Made by a program: the position numbers and the translations under genes | Notes under the pieces: model-generated | The model's input: only the letters and a program-made list of their open reading frames with translations | What the model was told of the DNA's origin: nothing | The model's database searches: none | Assembly: GCA_025963675.1 (NCBI GenBank) | Contig: JAOQAJ010000338.1 | Span: 1 to 38,754, forward strand | DNA length: 38,754 bases | Origin: Segetibacter sp. | GTDB taxonomy: Bacteria > Bacteroidota > Bacteroidia > Chitinophagales > Chitinophagaceae | Direction of reading: 5' to 3' | Shown here: positions 26,412-35,308 of the stretch, piece after piece | Numbering within the stretch: position 1 is the first letter of the stretch | Layout of the letters: every line of letters begins with the position of its first letter

Positions 26412-26419
26412 CAAAGTTA
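26412..26419 (-). promoter_or_regulatory. -7 box of the HMA-AraC gene (TAACTTTG)
   Basis: Exact TAnnTTTG match on the minus strand, ending 4 bases before the ATG at 26407. With transcription starting 4-6 bases after this box, the mRNA would begin at or next to the start codon. Confidence 0.5.
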
Positions 26420-26473
26420 CAGAGATTAATGAGTTTGAAAATTTTTGGGCCGCGCTGTCATGCTACTATGATA

Positions 26474-26499
26474 CATTGTTGCGTCGCACACTTTTACAG
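26474..26499 (-). repeat. Dispersed repeat copy R6 (GCGACGC variant)
   Basis: Minus-strand GTAAAAGTGTGCGACGCAAC with tail AATGTATCATAGTAG. It lies between the cyclase fusion and the HMA-AraC gene. Confidence 0.75.
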
Positions 26500-26569
26500 T
26501 TTTTTCTTTATTCATCAAAATACAACTACCGTAAGTTAGGTTGGAAGATAAGAGTTTCAGCCAGAGAGA

Positions 26570-27505
26570 TCAATAATATTTCTCTCCAAACAAATACACG
26601 CTTTGCTCACCATCAATCCCTTTCAACTCTATGTTTTGCCTCTCATATTCCTTCGCAGTAGGCCAATACCCGGCTGCGGTTTCCGAGACGATAAAACTGT
26701 TATTTAAGGCCTTCGTTGCTGCCTGCAATCTTGATGCAATGTTTACCGGAAGTCCCATTGCCGTTAGGTTATTATTCATGCCTACGCCTGCATTTCCTAC
26801 AACTACTTTACCGGTATGTATACCTATACCGAGATGAAACGAAACATTAAAAAAAGGCTGTAGATATTGTTCATTAAAATCTGCTACTTCAGCATGTATA
26901 GCAAATCCTGCCGTGATAGCCGCGTTTGCCGCAGAGGTTATATCAGTCTTTAAGCCGAAGACAGCATAAAAACCATCGCCTGCCGTGTCTATTATGTTGC
27001 CTTGATGTTTTGCAATAGCTTTTTTGAAAATGCGAAAAAGTCTTCGAATAATGTGCATCACGTCAAACGGTAATGACGATGCAACAAAGGGTGTAAAATT
27101 TCTGATATCCAAAAAGAACAGCGCAAGTTCTCTCTCTTCTCCAAGTTCCTGGTCTTCATCTTCCTCATCTGCTTTGCCAACATATACAAATACATCCGTT
27201 TGGTCGCGGATAACTCTATGAACCCGAACTGATCCGTTCTGAAGGGTTGTTTGACATGCAAGTCTTGTATTAAATGTGCCCGGAATTCTCATTCTCAGGG
27301 CTTTCTCTTTTTCATTCGGAGGACTAAGATTCTCTAAACCTTCCGCTACCAGTACCCGGCAGGTCGAACACTGCGCCATACCACGACATGCATGAAAATG
27401 AGGAATTCCTGCTTGTAATGAAGCACCAAGAATAGTTTGCCCCTCTTTAATTGGAACTACCTTTTCGCCAATAAACTCAATGCTACATGTTTTTTCTAAA
27501 TCCAT
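26570..27505 (-). CDS. 2Fe-2S ferredoxin fused to a class III adenylate/guanylate cyclase domain
   Basis: 311 aa. Residues 1-100 are a plant-type ferredoxin fold with cluster ligands Cys40, Cys46, Cys49 (ACRGMAQCSTC) and Cys84. Residues ~125-310 are a class III nucleotide cyclase: metal-binding Asp133 (FLDIRNFT) and Asp177 (AGDGFYAVFG), and the transition-state Asn255/Arg259 (NIASR) are present, so it should be active as a dimer. An acidic linker (EEDEDQELGEE) joins the two. A redox-controlled cAMP or cGMP signal is the natural reading. A Crp/Fnr-type gene starts at the right end of the window, but a link is unproven. Confidence 0.85.
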   Translation of the reverse strand: MDLEKTCSIEFIGEKVVPIKEGQTILGASLQAGIPHFHACRGMAQCSTCRVLVAEGLENLSPPNEKEKALRMRIPGTFNTRLACQTTLQNGSVRVHRVIRDQTDVFVYVGKADEEDEDQELGEERELALFFLDIRNFTPFVASSLPFDVMHIIRRLFRIFKKAIAKHQGNIIDTAGDGFYAVFGLKTDITSAANAAITAGFAIHAEVADFNEQYLQPFFNVSFHLGIGIHTGKVVVGNAGVGMNNNLTAMGLPVNIASRLQAATKALNNSFIVSETAAGYWPTAKEYERQNIELKGIDGEQSVYLFGEKYY

Positions 27506-27589
27506 TCTAAATGGTTGAATTGAGTAAAATTACTGTTCAATAATTAGGCCTGTGATATTGAATTTAATTAATCGAAAAATCGATTGTTC

Positions 27590-27626
27590 AAACAAAAAAG
27601 CCTGTAAGTCTAATTTTACAGGCTTT
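27590..27626 (-). terminator. Rho-independent terminator of the isomerase-like gene
   Basis: 11-bp perfect stem AAAGCCTGTAA / TTACAGGCTTT with an 8-base loop (27597-27626). On the minus strand it is followed by a T-rich run, matching the gene that ends at 27651. Confidence 0.88.
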
Positions 27627-27650
27627 GAAATAAACATTAAATATTGTTCT

Positions 27651-28601
27651 TTAGGCTAAACTGGCAGCCACTTTTTCAAGCAAGGCTTTTGTTTTACGCA
27701 CACCTTCATCTTCACTCAATTTTTCACCTTCATATTCAATACCAATATAACCATGGAACCCATAATCCTTAAGGATCTTCAGCATTTTGTAATAGTCTGT
27801 TTCAACGCAATTGCCATTCGCATCGAACTCAAGTGTCTTTGCGCTGGCACCTTTTGCAAAAGGCAGCATCTCACTAACACCTTTATATTTGTCGTATACC
27901 TCGGCACAATTGCGACCCGATCTCTTTATACAGAAGTTATTAAAGTCGGGCAACACACCTACATTAGGCCGGTTGATATTCTTCATCACACTGGTGATCC
28001 ATTCGCCGTTTGATGAATAGCCGCCGTGATTTTCGACAATTACATTAATGTCTTCTTTAGCAGCATATTCTCCAAGCCGACCTATACCTTCAACGGCGGC
28101 TTTCTTTACATCTTCTGCACTTCCTTCGCCAGCGGCATTGACCCGGATGGTACGACATCCCAAATATTTTGCAGCATCTACCCACTTGTAATGATTTTCT
28201 ACGGCCTGCAATCTTTTTGCGTTATCCAGGTTACCCAAATTCCCTTCTCCATCAATCATGATCAAATGGTTTTTTACACCATTATCCTTACAACGTTTTA
28301 ATAATTCATTCAGGTAAGTTGTGTCTTTTGCCTTGTCTTTAAAAAACTGGTTCACATATTCAACTACACTTATTCCGTATTGTTGTTTAGCAATACCGGG
28401 AAAATCAAGGTTGGTCATTTTGTTAGCGAATAATGCTTTATGCAAACTCCATTCGGCTAAAGAGATTTCAAAGAAACCACCCATAGAATTGTTGCCGGTG
28501 GGGGAAATTCTTTTGCTCATAGCACAAGAAGTGGCGCCAATGCCAAGAGCAGCAACACCTGCTAGCTGGGTTATAAATTGTCTGCGCGTTTTGTTTGACA
28601 T
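27651..28601 (-). CDS. Tat-exported sugar phosphate isomerase/epimerase-like TIM-barrel protein
   Basis: 316 aa. Twin-arginine signal TRRQFITQLAGVAALGIGATSC with a possible lipid Cys (Cys26). The rest is an AP-endonuclease-2-type TIM barrel (xylose-isomerase-like): YGISVVEYVNQFF, GEGNLGNLD, RTIRVNAAGEG, INVIVENHGGYSSNGEW (metal-binding Glu-His region), VGVLPDFNNF and GYIGIEYEGE. Substrate unknown; proteins of this type act in sugar or inositol metabolism. No functional link to the metal genes is seen. Confidence 0.85.
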   Translation of the reverse strand: MSNKTRRQFITQLAGVAALGIGATSCAMSKRISPTGNNSMGGFFEISLAEWSLHKALFANKMTNLDFPGIAKQQYGISVVEYVNQFFKDKAKDTTYLNELLKRCKDNGVKNHLIMIDGEGNLGNLDNAKRLQAVENHYKWVDAAKYLGCRTIRVNAAGEGSAEDVKKAAVEGIGRLGEYAAKEDINVIVENHGGYSSNGEWITSVMKNINRPNVGVLPDFNNFCIKRSGRNCAEVYDKYKGVSEMLPFAKGASAKTLEFDANGNCVETDYYKMLKILKDYGFHGYIGIEYEGEKLSEDEGVRKTKALLEKVAASLA

Positions 28602-28697
28602 GCAATAGTTTTTTAGAGATTAAAAATAATGTATTGACGATAATCGGAAGTCAATTGTTTAGAAATCGAAAATCGGATTTTCCTTATTAAGATTTAA

Positions 28698-28826
28698 AAT
28701 AAACGCTGCCTGCAATTATTCTTTCCCGAATACGAGAACCCGGTGAATGGTTACGAGAGGATATATGGTGCCAGGCTGAGGACCGAAAAGCAGCTTAAAA
28801 GATCATTGAAAGAAGATCGAAGATAA
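28698..28826 (+). pseudogene. Possible C-terminal remnant of a lost gene
   Basis: A stop-bounded plus-strand stretch of 42 codons without a start codon. The part YENPVNGYERIYGARLRTEK and then QLKRSLKEDRR looks like real protein sequence rather than random translation, but I cannot assign a family. It lies in the 570-bp gap between the isomerase-like gene and the small protein at 29170, 59 bp before repeat R7. Confidence 0.25.
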
Positions 28827-28884
28827 ATGAGCTAAACTAACGGAGGCTAATAAAACACGGCTTCTGCCGAGTAAAACAAAAAAA

Positions 28885-28916
28885 GTACAAGTGTGCGACG
28901 CAACGGGGTTTAATAG
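28885..28916 (+). repeat. Dispersed repeat copy R7 (GCGACGC variant)
   Basis: GTACAAGTGTGCGACGCAAC followed by GGGGTTTAATAG. It shares the AAGTGTGC form with R6 and the TTTAATAG tail with R2. Confidence 0.8.
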
Positions 28917-29121
28917 TAGACATTAGCCCGGCTCAAAAAAAAACTCATAATCACTGCACACAAAAACTAAACGATATTGGTGAATACCGGTTGCGAGGTT
29001 TATTAATGGCAGTTCGTCGCATTCCCGCAAGACAACCGGAATGGTTGTGTGGTTTGGGAAAATACAGAGTAAGCGTTTGGATATTGGCGCGGATACCAAC
29101 ATCAGCGTAAATACCGGAGCA

Positions 29122-29149
29122 TAAAAAAAGGCTGATAAAATATCAGCCT
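29122..29149 (-). terminator. Rho-independent terminator of the small basic protein gene
   Basis: 9-bp stem AGGCTGATA / TATCAGCCT with a 3-base loop; the minus strand continues with a T-run. It lies 21 bp after the stop at 29170. Confidence 0.85.
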
Positions 29150-29169
29150 GAATAAGCAAAAAGAGCAGA

Positions 29170-29388
29170 TTATTTTGAAGAACCTGTACTTGGAGCAGCA
29201 ACCTTATGCTTAACCTTTACTCCCTTATATTTCTTATTTCGTTTTTTACGAAACGTGTTCGCCACTTTCTGACCCGGTGTTGAAGTTTTTTTGACCTTTA
29301 CTTTTTCAACCGTTTGAGCGATTGAAACTGAAGGAGTTGCAATAGCAGTTGCCAGTGAAACAATTAATAGGAAAATTATCTTTTTCAT
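29170..29388 (-). CDS. Small exported lysine-rich protein
   Basis: 72 aa: signal peptide 1-24 (MKKIIFLLIVSLATAIATPS...IAQ), then a mature part of ~48 residues, strongly basic (KVKVKKTSTPGQKVANTFRK and KRNKKYKGVKVKHK). No family recognised. A clear signal peptide and its own terminator support a real gene. Confidence 0.65.
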   Translation of the reverse strand: MKKIIFLLIVSLATAIATPSVSIAQTVEKVKVKKTSTPGQKVANTFRKKRNKKYKGVKVKHKVAAPSTGSSK

Positions 29389-29437
29389 AATCGGTTTTTC
29401 GAATCAGTAAAAAAACCGTGCCTGTAAAGTTGCAACC

Positions 29438-29626
29438 CTATGTCTTACCACATAATTCTATAAGACGGTCGCTAACTCTTATCAGCATTTCAATTAGCTC
29501 GTTAGGTTGGTACAGCTGAGCTTCTTCTCTTAATTGTAAAGAAATCTTTCTTACCTCATCCATATTACTGTGAGGCAAAATTTGAGTTAACACTTCTATT
29601 GTAAACGTTTTCGTTTTTACTTTCAT
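29438..29626 (-). CDS. Small hypothetical protein
   Basis: 62 aa, predicted mostly helical (ILPHSNMDEVRKISLQLREE, then NELIEMLIRVSDRLIELC). Soluble, no signal peptide. Family unknown. The composition looks like real coding sequence, but the support is only the open frame and its position between two minus-strand genes. Confidence 0.4.
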   Translation of the reverse strand: MKVKTKTFTIEVLTQILPHSNMDEVRKISLQLREEAQLYQPNELIEMLIRVSDRLIELCGKT

Positions 29627-29796
29627 TAACCGAAATTTTCAAGGCGAATTTTTGGAAAATCTGATTGAACTGTAAAACTAAACAATAGTAAATTCTGTTA
29701 ATAACATCACTGGTAAATTAAGTAGCGGAGAACTAATTATCGTAACAGGTATTAGGGTTGCAATCTTTCTAAAGAAGTATTAAAATTATTGTCCCG

Positions 29797-30978
29797 TCAT
29801 GATAATAGTAATTTCAGAATTAATCCAATGATAGCTGCAACTAAGATCACTTGTGGCTCTTTGACCTTTTTGATTTTTAAGAGAATTACGATTGTTATAA
29901 TCGCAATCAAAGCCGTTGGAATATCTTTTATCGTACGAATGGCAATTACAATTACCGAACCTGCCAACGCTCCTACAACTGCTGCTGTGATCCCGTCGAC
30001 AAATGCTTTAATACTTGGGTGTTTACCGTATTTTTTAAAATATGGAGCTGGTAAAACTGTAAAGAGATAGCAAGGCAAAAAAGTAGCTAAAGCCGCAACA
30101 GCCGCTCCGGGAAATCCTGCCACTAAGTATCCAATAAAACCAACTGTAATTACAACCGGACCGGGTGTTATCATCGCCACTGCAACCGCATCAATAAATT
30201 CATGTTCATTCAACCACTGGTATTCTGTAACTACTCCACTATGTAAGAATGGAACAATTGCCAATCCGCTTCCAAAAACAAATGCACCTGCTTTTGTAAA
30301 GAACCATGCAATTTGCCCCAGCGTGTTTAATTCAAATTGCCAAAAGCCTATCCCTGCCAGGAAGACTGAATTTGCTACCGATGGCTTTCTTAGTCCTTTT
30401 GGCGGTGCTTTTACAAACATGTATAACAAGCCTGCTGCAACAAACAATAATACTTGTTCCTGTTCTGTTACGATAGTTACAATTGCAGCTAATAAAAAGA
30501 ATATCCACAGCATCCACTTTTCAGTGATAGATTTTATGTTGACTTTGCTGATTGATTTTTCTGTGAGCTTATAACTACTTATGGCAATGATACCCACCAC
30601 TGCTGCACCTACTCCGTAAAAGATTGCCTGCATCCACGGTAGGCCTCCAAACAATTTATAAGCTATGCCAATTGCTACCACCATAAAGAATGACGGAAGC
30701 ACAAAGGCTAACCCGCATAAAGTGGCTCCTAAAACTCTATAGTGAACATAGCCTAAGTAGATGCCTAGCTGTGCTGCCAGCGGTCCGGGAGCAAGTTGTG
30801 CTAAGGCTAATCCGTCTTTGTATTCTTCTTCGGTGATCCATTTGCGCTCTTCTACCAGGTCGCGATACATGTAACCGACTAATGCAACCGGGCCGCCAAA
30901 ACCGGCGTAGCCCAATTTTAAAAAGTATAAGATTATTTGTCTTAATGTATAAACCGGTTTTACAGACGTTTCTTCCAT
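29797..30978 (-). CDS. chrA: Chromate transporter ChrA
   Basis: 393 aa with two homologous CHR halves (about 10-180 and 215-390). Family motifs: FGGPVALVGYM and LAQLAPGPLAAQLGIYLGY in the first half; FVFGSGLAIVPFLHSG and AMITPGPVVITVGFIGYLVAG in the second. About 10-12 membrane helices. Exports chromate from the cytoplasm; bidomain proteins of this length are the standard long ChrA. A DUF1259 gene is divergent to it, a pairing common in Bacteroidota. A TTCAGGT/ACCTGAA dyad lies 14 bp before the start. Confidence 0.92.
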   Translation of the reverse strand: MEETSVKPVYTLRQIILYFLKLGYAGFGGPVALVGYMYRDLVEERKWITEEEYKDGLALAQLAPGPLAAQLGIYLGYVHYRVLGATLCGLAFVLPSFFMVVAIGIAYKLFGGLPWMQAIFYGVGAAVVGIIAISSYKLTEKSISKVNIKSITEKWMLWIFFLLAAIVTIVTEQEQVLLFVAAGLLYMFVKAPPKGLRKPSVANSVFLAGIGFWQFELNTLGQIAWFFTKAGAFVFGSGLAIVPFLHSGVVTEYQWLNEHEFIDAVAVAMITPGPVVITVGFIGYLVAGFPGAAVAALATFLPCYLFTVLPAPYFKKYGKHPSIKAFVDGITAAVVGALAGSVIVIAIRTIKDIPTALIAIITIVILLKIKKVKEPQVILVAAIIGLILKLLLS

Positions 30979-30991
30979 TCTGATAATTTAG

Positions 30992-31012
30992 TTCAGGTTT
31001 ATTTTACCTGAA
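30992..31012. promoter_or_regulatory. Operator-like dyad before chrA
   Basis: TTCAGGT-N7-ACCTGAA, perfect 7-bp arms, 13 bp before the chrA start in the chrA/DUF1259 divergent gap. It could be a repressor site or a small hairpin in the chrA leader. The other part of the gap shows no further signal. Confidence 0.45.
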
Positions 31013-31155
31013 AATAGTTGATTCATTTTATTCCAATAAATCAATAAACAAAGGTTAAGTGAAAGTGTAAATATTTGGGGCACTTAGAGCAACTGAATAA
31101 ATAAGGAACATTAACTTGCTACATCATTTCCCGCAAAAGAAATAATTAACCACTC

Positions 31156-32130
31156 ATGAAAAGAACAAACCTCAGGATACAGAAGTTATCAATACTAATA
31201 TTGGCAGTATTATTAACATCAGTGCAAATGGGCATGGCTCAAAACAGTAAACAGAAGTCTGCAGCAAAGCAAAACTTTAAACCTATTGACACTTTGGCAA
31301 TTGAAAGAATAATGGGCGTTAAAGGCAAATCTAATAATGGGGAGTACAAAATCACCATTCCTCAAAATGATTTAGATGTTAAGGTAGATGGGTTCAAGAT
31401 TATACCGGCAATGGGTTTAGGTACCTGGGTAGCTTTTACGCCCACTAAAGACGGTGCAATGGTTATGGGTGATATTGTAATTACCGAAAATGATCTAAAA
31501 CAAGTACAGCAGGAAATCATCAGGCAGGGACTAACCAGTACGGCCATTCATAATCACTTCGTTCGCAATCATCCCAACATCATCTTTATGCATATGGGTG
31601 GTGCGGGAAATACTGAAGTGATGGCTCAAAAAGCAAAAGCTGTCCTGGATAAAGTAAAAGAAGTACGGGGCGGTGATCCTTCAAAGGGCACAGCTTCTGC
31701 AGAGCCGGTAGCCAATTCACTAGATACAAAAAGACTGGATGAAATACTTGGTTATAAAGCCGAAATGACCAAAGGAGTTTATAAATATACCATTGGTCGC
31801 CCTGATGTAAAACTGACTGAACACGGGGCACCTGTTACAACGTTTTTAGGTTTCAATACATGGGCTGCTTTCCAGGGAACACCTGATAAAGCTGCGGTTG
31901 CAGGAGATTTCACCATGCTTGAAAATGAAGTTGAGCCCGTATTAAAAGCTTTGATTGAAAATGGAATTGAAGTAGTGGCTTTACACAATCATATGGTGCA
32001 TGAGCAACCTCGTATTTTCTTTTTACATTATTGGGGTATCGGACCCGCTGAACAACTGGCCCAGGGACTTAGAGCAGCTTTAGATCAAACAGGTAAAAAG
32101 CAGGCAAATTCGATGAAAATGAAAATGTAG
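31156..32130 (+). CDS. DUF1259 (LppY/LpqO-like) exported protein with two domains
   Basis: 324 aa, signal peptide 1-28. Two similar DUF1259 halves: about 45-170 with AIHNHFVRNHPNIIFMHMGG and 190-315 with ALHNHMVHEQPRIFFLHYWG. The repeated H-N-H plus downstream H pattern could bind a metal. Family function is unknown; it is often adjacent to chrA, as here (divergent, 177-bp gap). A Met-rich tail (SMKMKM) ends the protein. Confidence 0.85.
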   Translation: MKRTNLRIQKLSILILAVLLTSVQMGMAQNSKQKSAAKQNFKPIDTLAIERIMGVKGKSNNGEYKITIPQNDLDVKVDGFKIIPAMGLGTWVAFTPTKDGAMVMGDIVITENDLKQVQQEIIRQGLTSTAIHNHFVRNHPNIIFMHMGGAGNTEVMAQKAKAVLDKVKEVRGGDPSKGTASAEPVANSLDTKRLDEILGYKAEMTKGVYKYTIGRPDVKLTEHGAPVTTFLGFNTWAAFQGTPDKAAVAGDFTMLENEVEPVLKALIENGIEVVALHNHMVHEQPRIFFLHYWGIGPAEQLAQGLRAALDQTGKKQANSMKMKM

Positions 32131-32229
32131 GAGAATGTGAAGAAATATATTGAAGAGAGGCTGTCGCAGTTAGACTAATAATAAGCAGGAATTATTTTGG
32201 TTACCAGCATTTAATCTCAATTGAACAGG

Positions 32230-32249
32230 CCTGTGCCGTTTCGCACAGG
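32230..32249 (+). terminator. Possible hairpin after the DUF1259 gene
   Basis: CCTGTGC / GCACAGG with a 6-base loop, 100 bp after the stop and without an immediate T-run. In the 400-bp gap 32131-32528 I see no other clear feature; a plus-strand frame at 32332-32523 is weak. Confidence 0.3.
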
Positions 32250-32558
32250 TGTCACACCCTTTTGCGTTTGTATCTATATTCATTAACAAGGCACAGTAAC
32301 GGTTAGGCGACATATAATAGATGTACTAGCCTTGAACAGGTTCATGCCTTTTGCACCTCTTGTAAAATTTAGTAAGATTCATTTTAGTGTTCACGACAGC
32401 AAAAGGTATCCAGATAATCAGGGAAGTAATGACCTCCGGTTTATTTGCAGGGCATTAGTAGCGCCAGCTTGTTTCCCTAAAATAATATCTTCAATAGAAA
32501 AGTTATTTGAAAAGGAATACTAACTTTCATGACTGCTTATAAAAAGGCACTATACTTC

Positions 32559-33641
32559 ATGAAAAAAACTTTTTTAGCTTCCTCTCTTTTAATTGCTGCT
32601 TTAAGTTCAAACGCCCAGGTGATGGATTTTGAAAAATACGATCCACCTTCTACGTTAGTTGTTGCTGAACATAAAATTACCAAAGCCAAATTTCCTTTTA
32701 TCGATGTACACAACCATCAGTCTGGTTTGGGCAGCTCAAACGTGGATGGGCTGGTAAAAGACATGGACAAACTAAACATGGCAGTAATGGTTAATCTAAG
32801 TGGCTCAAACGGAAATGCACTAAAGCAAGCTGTTGATAACACTAAAGCAAATGCACCAAAACGCTTCATCATTTTTGCCAACATCAACTTCAGCGGAGTT
32901 GGCCAGGACGGGTGGACTGACAAAGCAGTTAAACAATTGGAAGATGATGTAAAAAATGGAGCCAATGGATTAAAGATCTTTAAATCGCTTGGCTTTTCGG
33001 TGAAAGATAATACCGGTAAAAGAGTTACCGTTGATGATGTTCGGCTTGACCCAATTTGGAGGAAATGCGGCGAACTAAAAATCCCTGTCCTTATTCATAC
33101 TGCCGACCCAAAATCGTTCTGGGACCCAATGGATGAACGAAATGAAAGATGGCTGGAGCTGAAAACACATGCGGGGCGAAAAAGAAGTGATACTGACCCG
33201 GCACCTTTTGAAACACTTATCCAGGAACAACACAACATATTTAAGAAGCATCCTAATACAACATTTATTGCTGCGCATTTTGGCTGGTATCCCAATGACC
33301 TGGTAAGACTTGGTAAGTTACTCGATGAACGGAAGAATGTAGTTGTTGAATTCGGTGCAGTTATCGCCGAGTTAGGCCGCCAGCCGAAAGCAGCCAAAGC
33401 TTTTTTTACAAAATACCAGGACCGGATTCTATTTGGAAAAGACAGTTGGATTCCCGAAGAATACTCCACCTACTTCAGAGTTTTGGAAACCGAAGATGAA
33501 TACTTCCCCTACCATAAAAAATACCATGCTTTCTGGAAGATGTACGGAATAGGTCTGCCAGACGACATTCTAAAAAAAGTCTACTACAAGAATGCTTTGA
33601 GAATTGTTCCGAATATTGATAAGAGTTTATTTCCTGGGTGA
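32559..33641 (+). CDS. Exported amidohydrolase (TIM-barrel, amidohydrolase_2 type)
   Basis: 360 aa from the ATG at 32559, which gives a clean signal peptide (MKKTFLASSLLIAALSSNAQ); the frame opens 10 codons earlier. Metal motif FIDVHNH (His51/His53), then IHTADP, AAHFGW and ILFGKDSW at the usual third, fourth and Asp positions. Family members cleave C-C or C-N bonds in cyclic or aromatic substrates. Substrate unknown. It lies 75 bp before the TolB-like gene, same strand. Confidence 0.85.
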   Translation: MKKTFLASSLLIAALSSNAQVMDFEKYDPPSTLVVAEHKITKAKFPFIDVHNHQSGLGSSNVDGLVKDMDKLNMAVMVNLSGSNGNALKQAVDNTKANAPKRFIIFANINFSGVGQDGWTDKAVKQLEDDVKNGANGLKIFKSLGFSVKDNTGKRVTVDDVRLDPIWRKCGELKIPVLIHTADPKSFWDPMDERNERWLELKTHAGRKRSDTDPAPFETLIQEQHNIFKKHPNTTFIAAHFGWYPNDLVRLGKLLDERKNVVVEFGAVIAELGRQPKAAKAFFTKYQDRILFGKDSWIPEEYSTYFRVLETEDEYFPYHKKYHAFWKMYGIGLPDDILKKVYYKNALRIVPNIDKSLFPG

Positions 33642-33716
33642 GAATTATAATGTACGATTTTAAGAACCTCCTCTTTCATCAATCGCTCATCCTTCAACAT
33701 CATTAAAACTGCCATT

Positions 33717-35261
33717 ATGAAAATCGCATGCTTTCTTGCCTTGTTTGTTTTTTTCAGCCCCTCTTTTAGTCAAACTAAGAGCATTGGCATTTTTGATAAT
33801 GCTGCAGATATTGGGAAGCCAAAAAATGCAGGATTTTCAAGGTATGATGAAAATACACAAACATACTTTCTCAAAGGGTCCGGTTATAACATCTGGTTTA
33901 ACCGGGATGAGTTTCAATACCTATATAAAAAAATTGGTGGAAATTTTATTCTTACAGGCAATTTTGAATTCACCGGGGGTGCGGGTAATAGTCACCGTAA
34001 GATTGGGTGGATGATAAGAGAATCTTCAGATGAAGGGGCTGCAAGCGTTAACGCAGTTGTACATGGAGATGGGCTTACCGTACTACAATGGAGACCATTG
34101 AGAGGCGCTTATATGAGAGATCCGGAAGATGAGGTTTTTTATGCCAAAAAAAGCGTTTTTCGTACTATTCAGTTAGAACGTACGGGAAATAAGGTAACTA
34201 TGCGGGTGGCTAATTGGGGCGAACCACTACAGGAAGTTGCTGGCCAGGAAATGCCGAACTTAAAAGATTCTGTTCTTGTCGGCTTGTTTATTTCGTCTCA
34301 CGACTCTGATAAAATTGAAGAAGCAAAAGTTTGGAATGTACGCCTGGATAAACCTGTTCCTGAAACCTATCATCCAAATCCCCAGGTTAAGTTACCACGT
34401 GTAGCTGGAGTGGTTGGCTGCCGGCTGGAAACAATGGATGTATTTACCGGAAACAGAAACGTTATAAGAGAATCGGCAACCAGATTCGAAGCACCGAATT
34501 GGATGCCTGATGGCAAAAGGCTTTTGTATAATGAAGGCGGATCACTCTATACAATTGCTGTTGAAGGCGGAACACCTGAAAAATTAAATACAGGAACTGC
34601 TGACAGAATAAACAATGATCACGGTATTTCGTTTAACGGAAAAATGCTTGCTATAAGTCATTCAACACCAGGGCCGGGTGGTGGATCAACAGTTTATGTG
34701 TTGCCTCTTGCGGGTGGAACGCCAAAGCAGGTTACAGAACAAACCCCTTCGTATTGGCATGGCTGGGCACCAAACGGAAAGGACGTAGTATTGGTAGGAA
34801 TGAGAAACGGAAGCAAGATTTATAACCTTTATAAAGTCGATATAAACACGCTTGCTGAAACGGCACTAACAGCAAATACTACCGGTCATGTGGACGGACC
34901 TGAATACTCTCCTGACGGTAGATACATCTATTATAACGCTAACCCGACAGGAACAATGCAAATCTGGCGAATGAAGCCCGATGGAACTGCTAAAGAACAA
35001 CTCACCTTTGATGAATATCATAGCTGGTTCCCTCATATTTCTCCGGATGGAAAATGGATGACCATGATCTCCTTCCCGACAGATATTGAACCTAATTCAC
35101 ATCCCTCTTATAAAAAGGTCATGCTAAGATTAATGCCTGTTAGTGGTGGAGCTCCGAAAGTAATAGCATATCTCTATGGTGGCCAGGGAAGTCTTAATGT
35201 AAACTCATGGTCTCCTGATAGCAGGCATATTGCCTTTGTCTCTAACTCTGAAAAAAAGTAG
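33717..35261 (+). CDS. Exported TolB-like (PD40 repeat) beta-propeller protein with N-terminal DUF1349-like domain
   Basis: 514 aa, signal peptide 1-18. Residues 20-215 resemble a concanavalin-like DUF1349 domain (GNFILTGNFEFTGGAGNSHR... TIQLERTGNKVTMRV). From about 230 to the end are PD40/TolB repeats (APNWMPDGKRLLYNEGG, GWAPNGKDVVLVG, PEYSPDGRYIYYNA, PHISPDGKWMTMIS, WSPDSRHIAFVS). Binding rather than catalytic; possibly sugar-related. Likely co-transcribed with the amidohydrolase. Confidence 0.85.
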   Translation: MKIACFLALFVFFSPSFSQTKSIGIFDNAADIGKPKNAGFSRYDENTQTYFLKGSGYNIWFNRDEFQYLYKKIGGNFILTGNFEFTGGAGNSHRKIGWMIRESSDEGAASVNAVVHGDGLTVLQWRPLRGAYMRDPEDEVFYAKKSVFRTIQLERTGNKVTMRVANWGEPLQEVAGQEMPNLKDSVLVGLFISSHDSDKIEEAKVWNVRLDKPVPETYHPNPQVKLPRVAGVVGCRLETMDVFTGNRNVIRESATRFEAPNWMPDGKRLLYNEGGSLYTIAVEGGTPEKLNTGTADRINNDHGISFNGKMLAISHSTPGPGGGSTVYVLPLAGGTPKQVTEQTPSYWHGWAPNGKDVVLVGMRNGSKIYNLYKVDINTLAETALTANTTGHVDGPEYSPDGRYIYYNANPTGTMQIWRMKPDGTAKEQLTFDEYHSWFPHISPDGKWMTMISFPTDIEPNSHPSYKKVMLRLMPVSGGAPKVIAYLYGGQGSLNVNSWSPDSRHIAFVSNSEKK

Positions 35262-35308
35262 TTCTATCATAACCGTGTAACACATTGACCGTTTTAGACA
35301 AATTAGCG

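Noticed and set aside
28923-29201. Minus-strand 92-codon frame
   Set aside because: It crosses the terminator at 29122 and overlaps the small exported protein; composition is unlike a real gene.
32332-32523. Plus-strand 63-codon frame before the amidohydrolase
   Set aside because: No recognisable domain, no signal, no ribosome-binding context; composition could be chance. Not listed as a gene.
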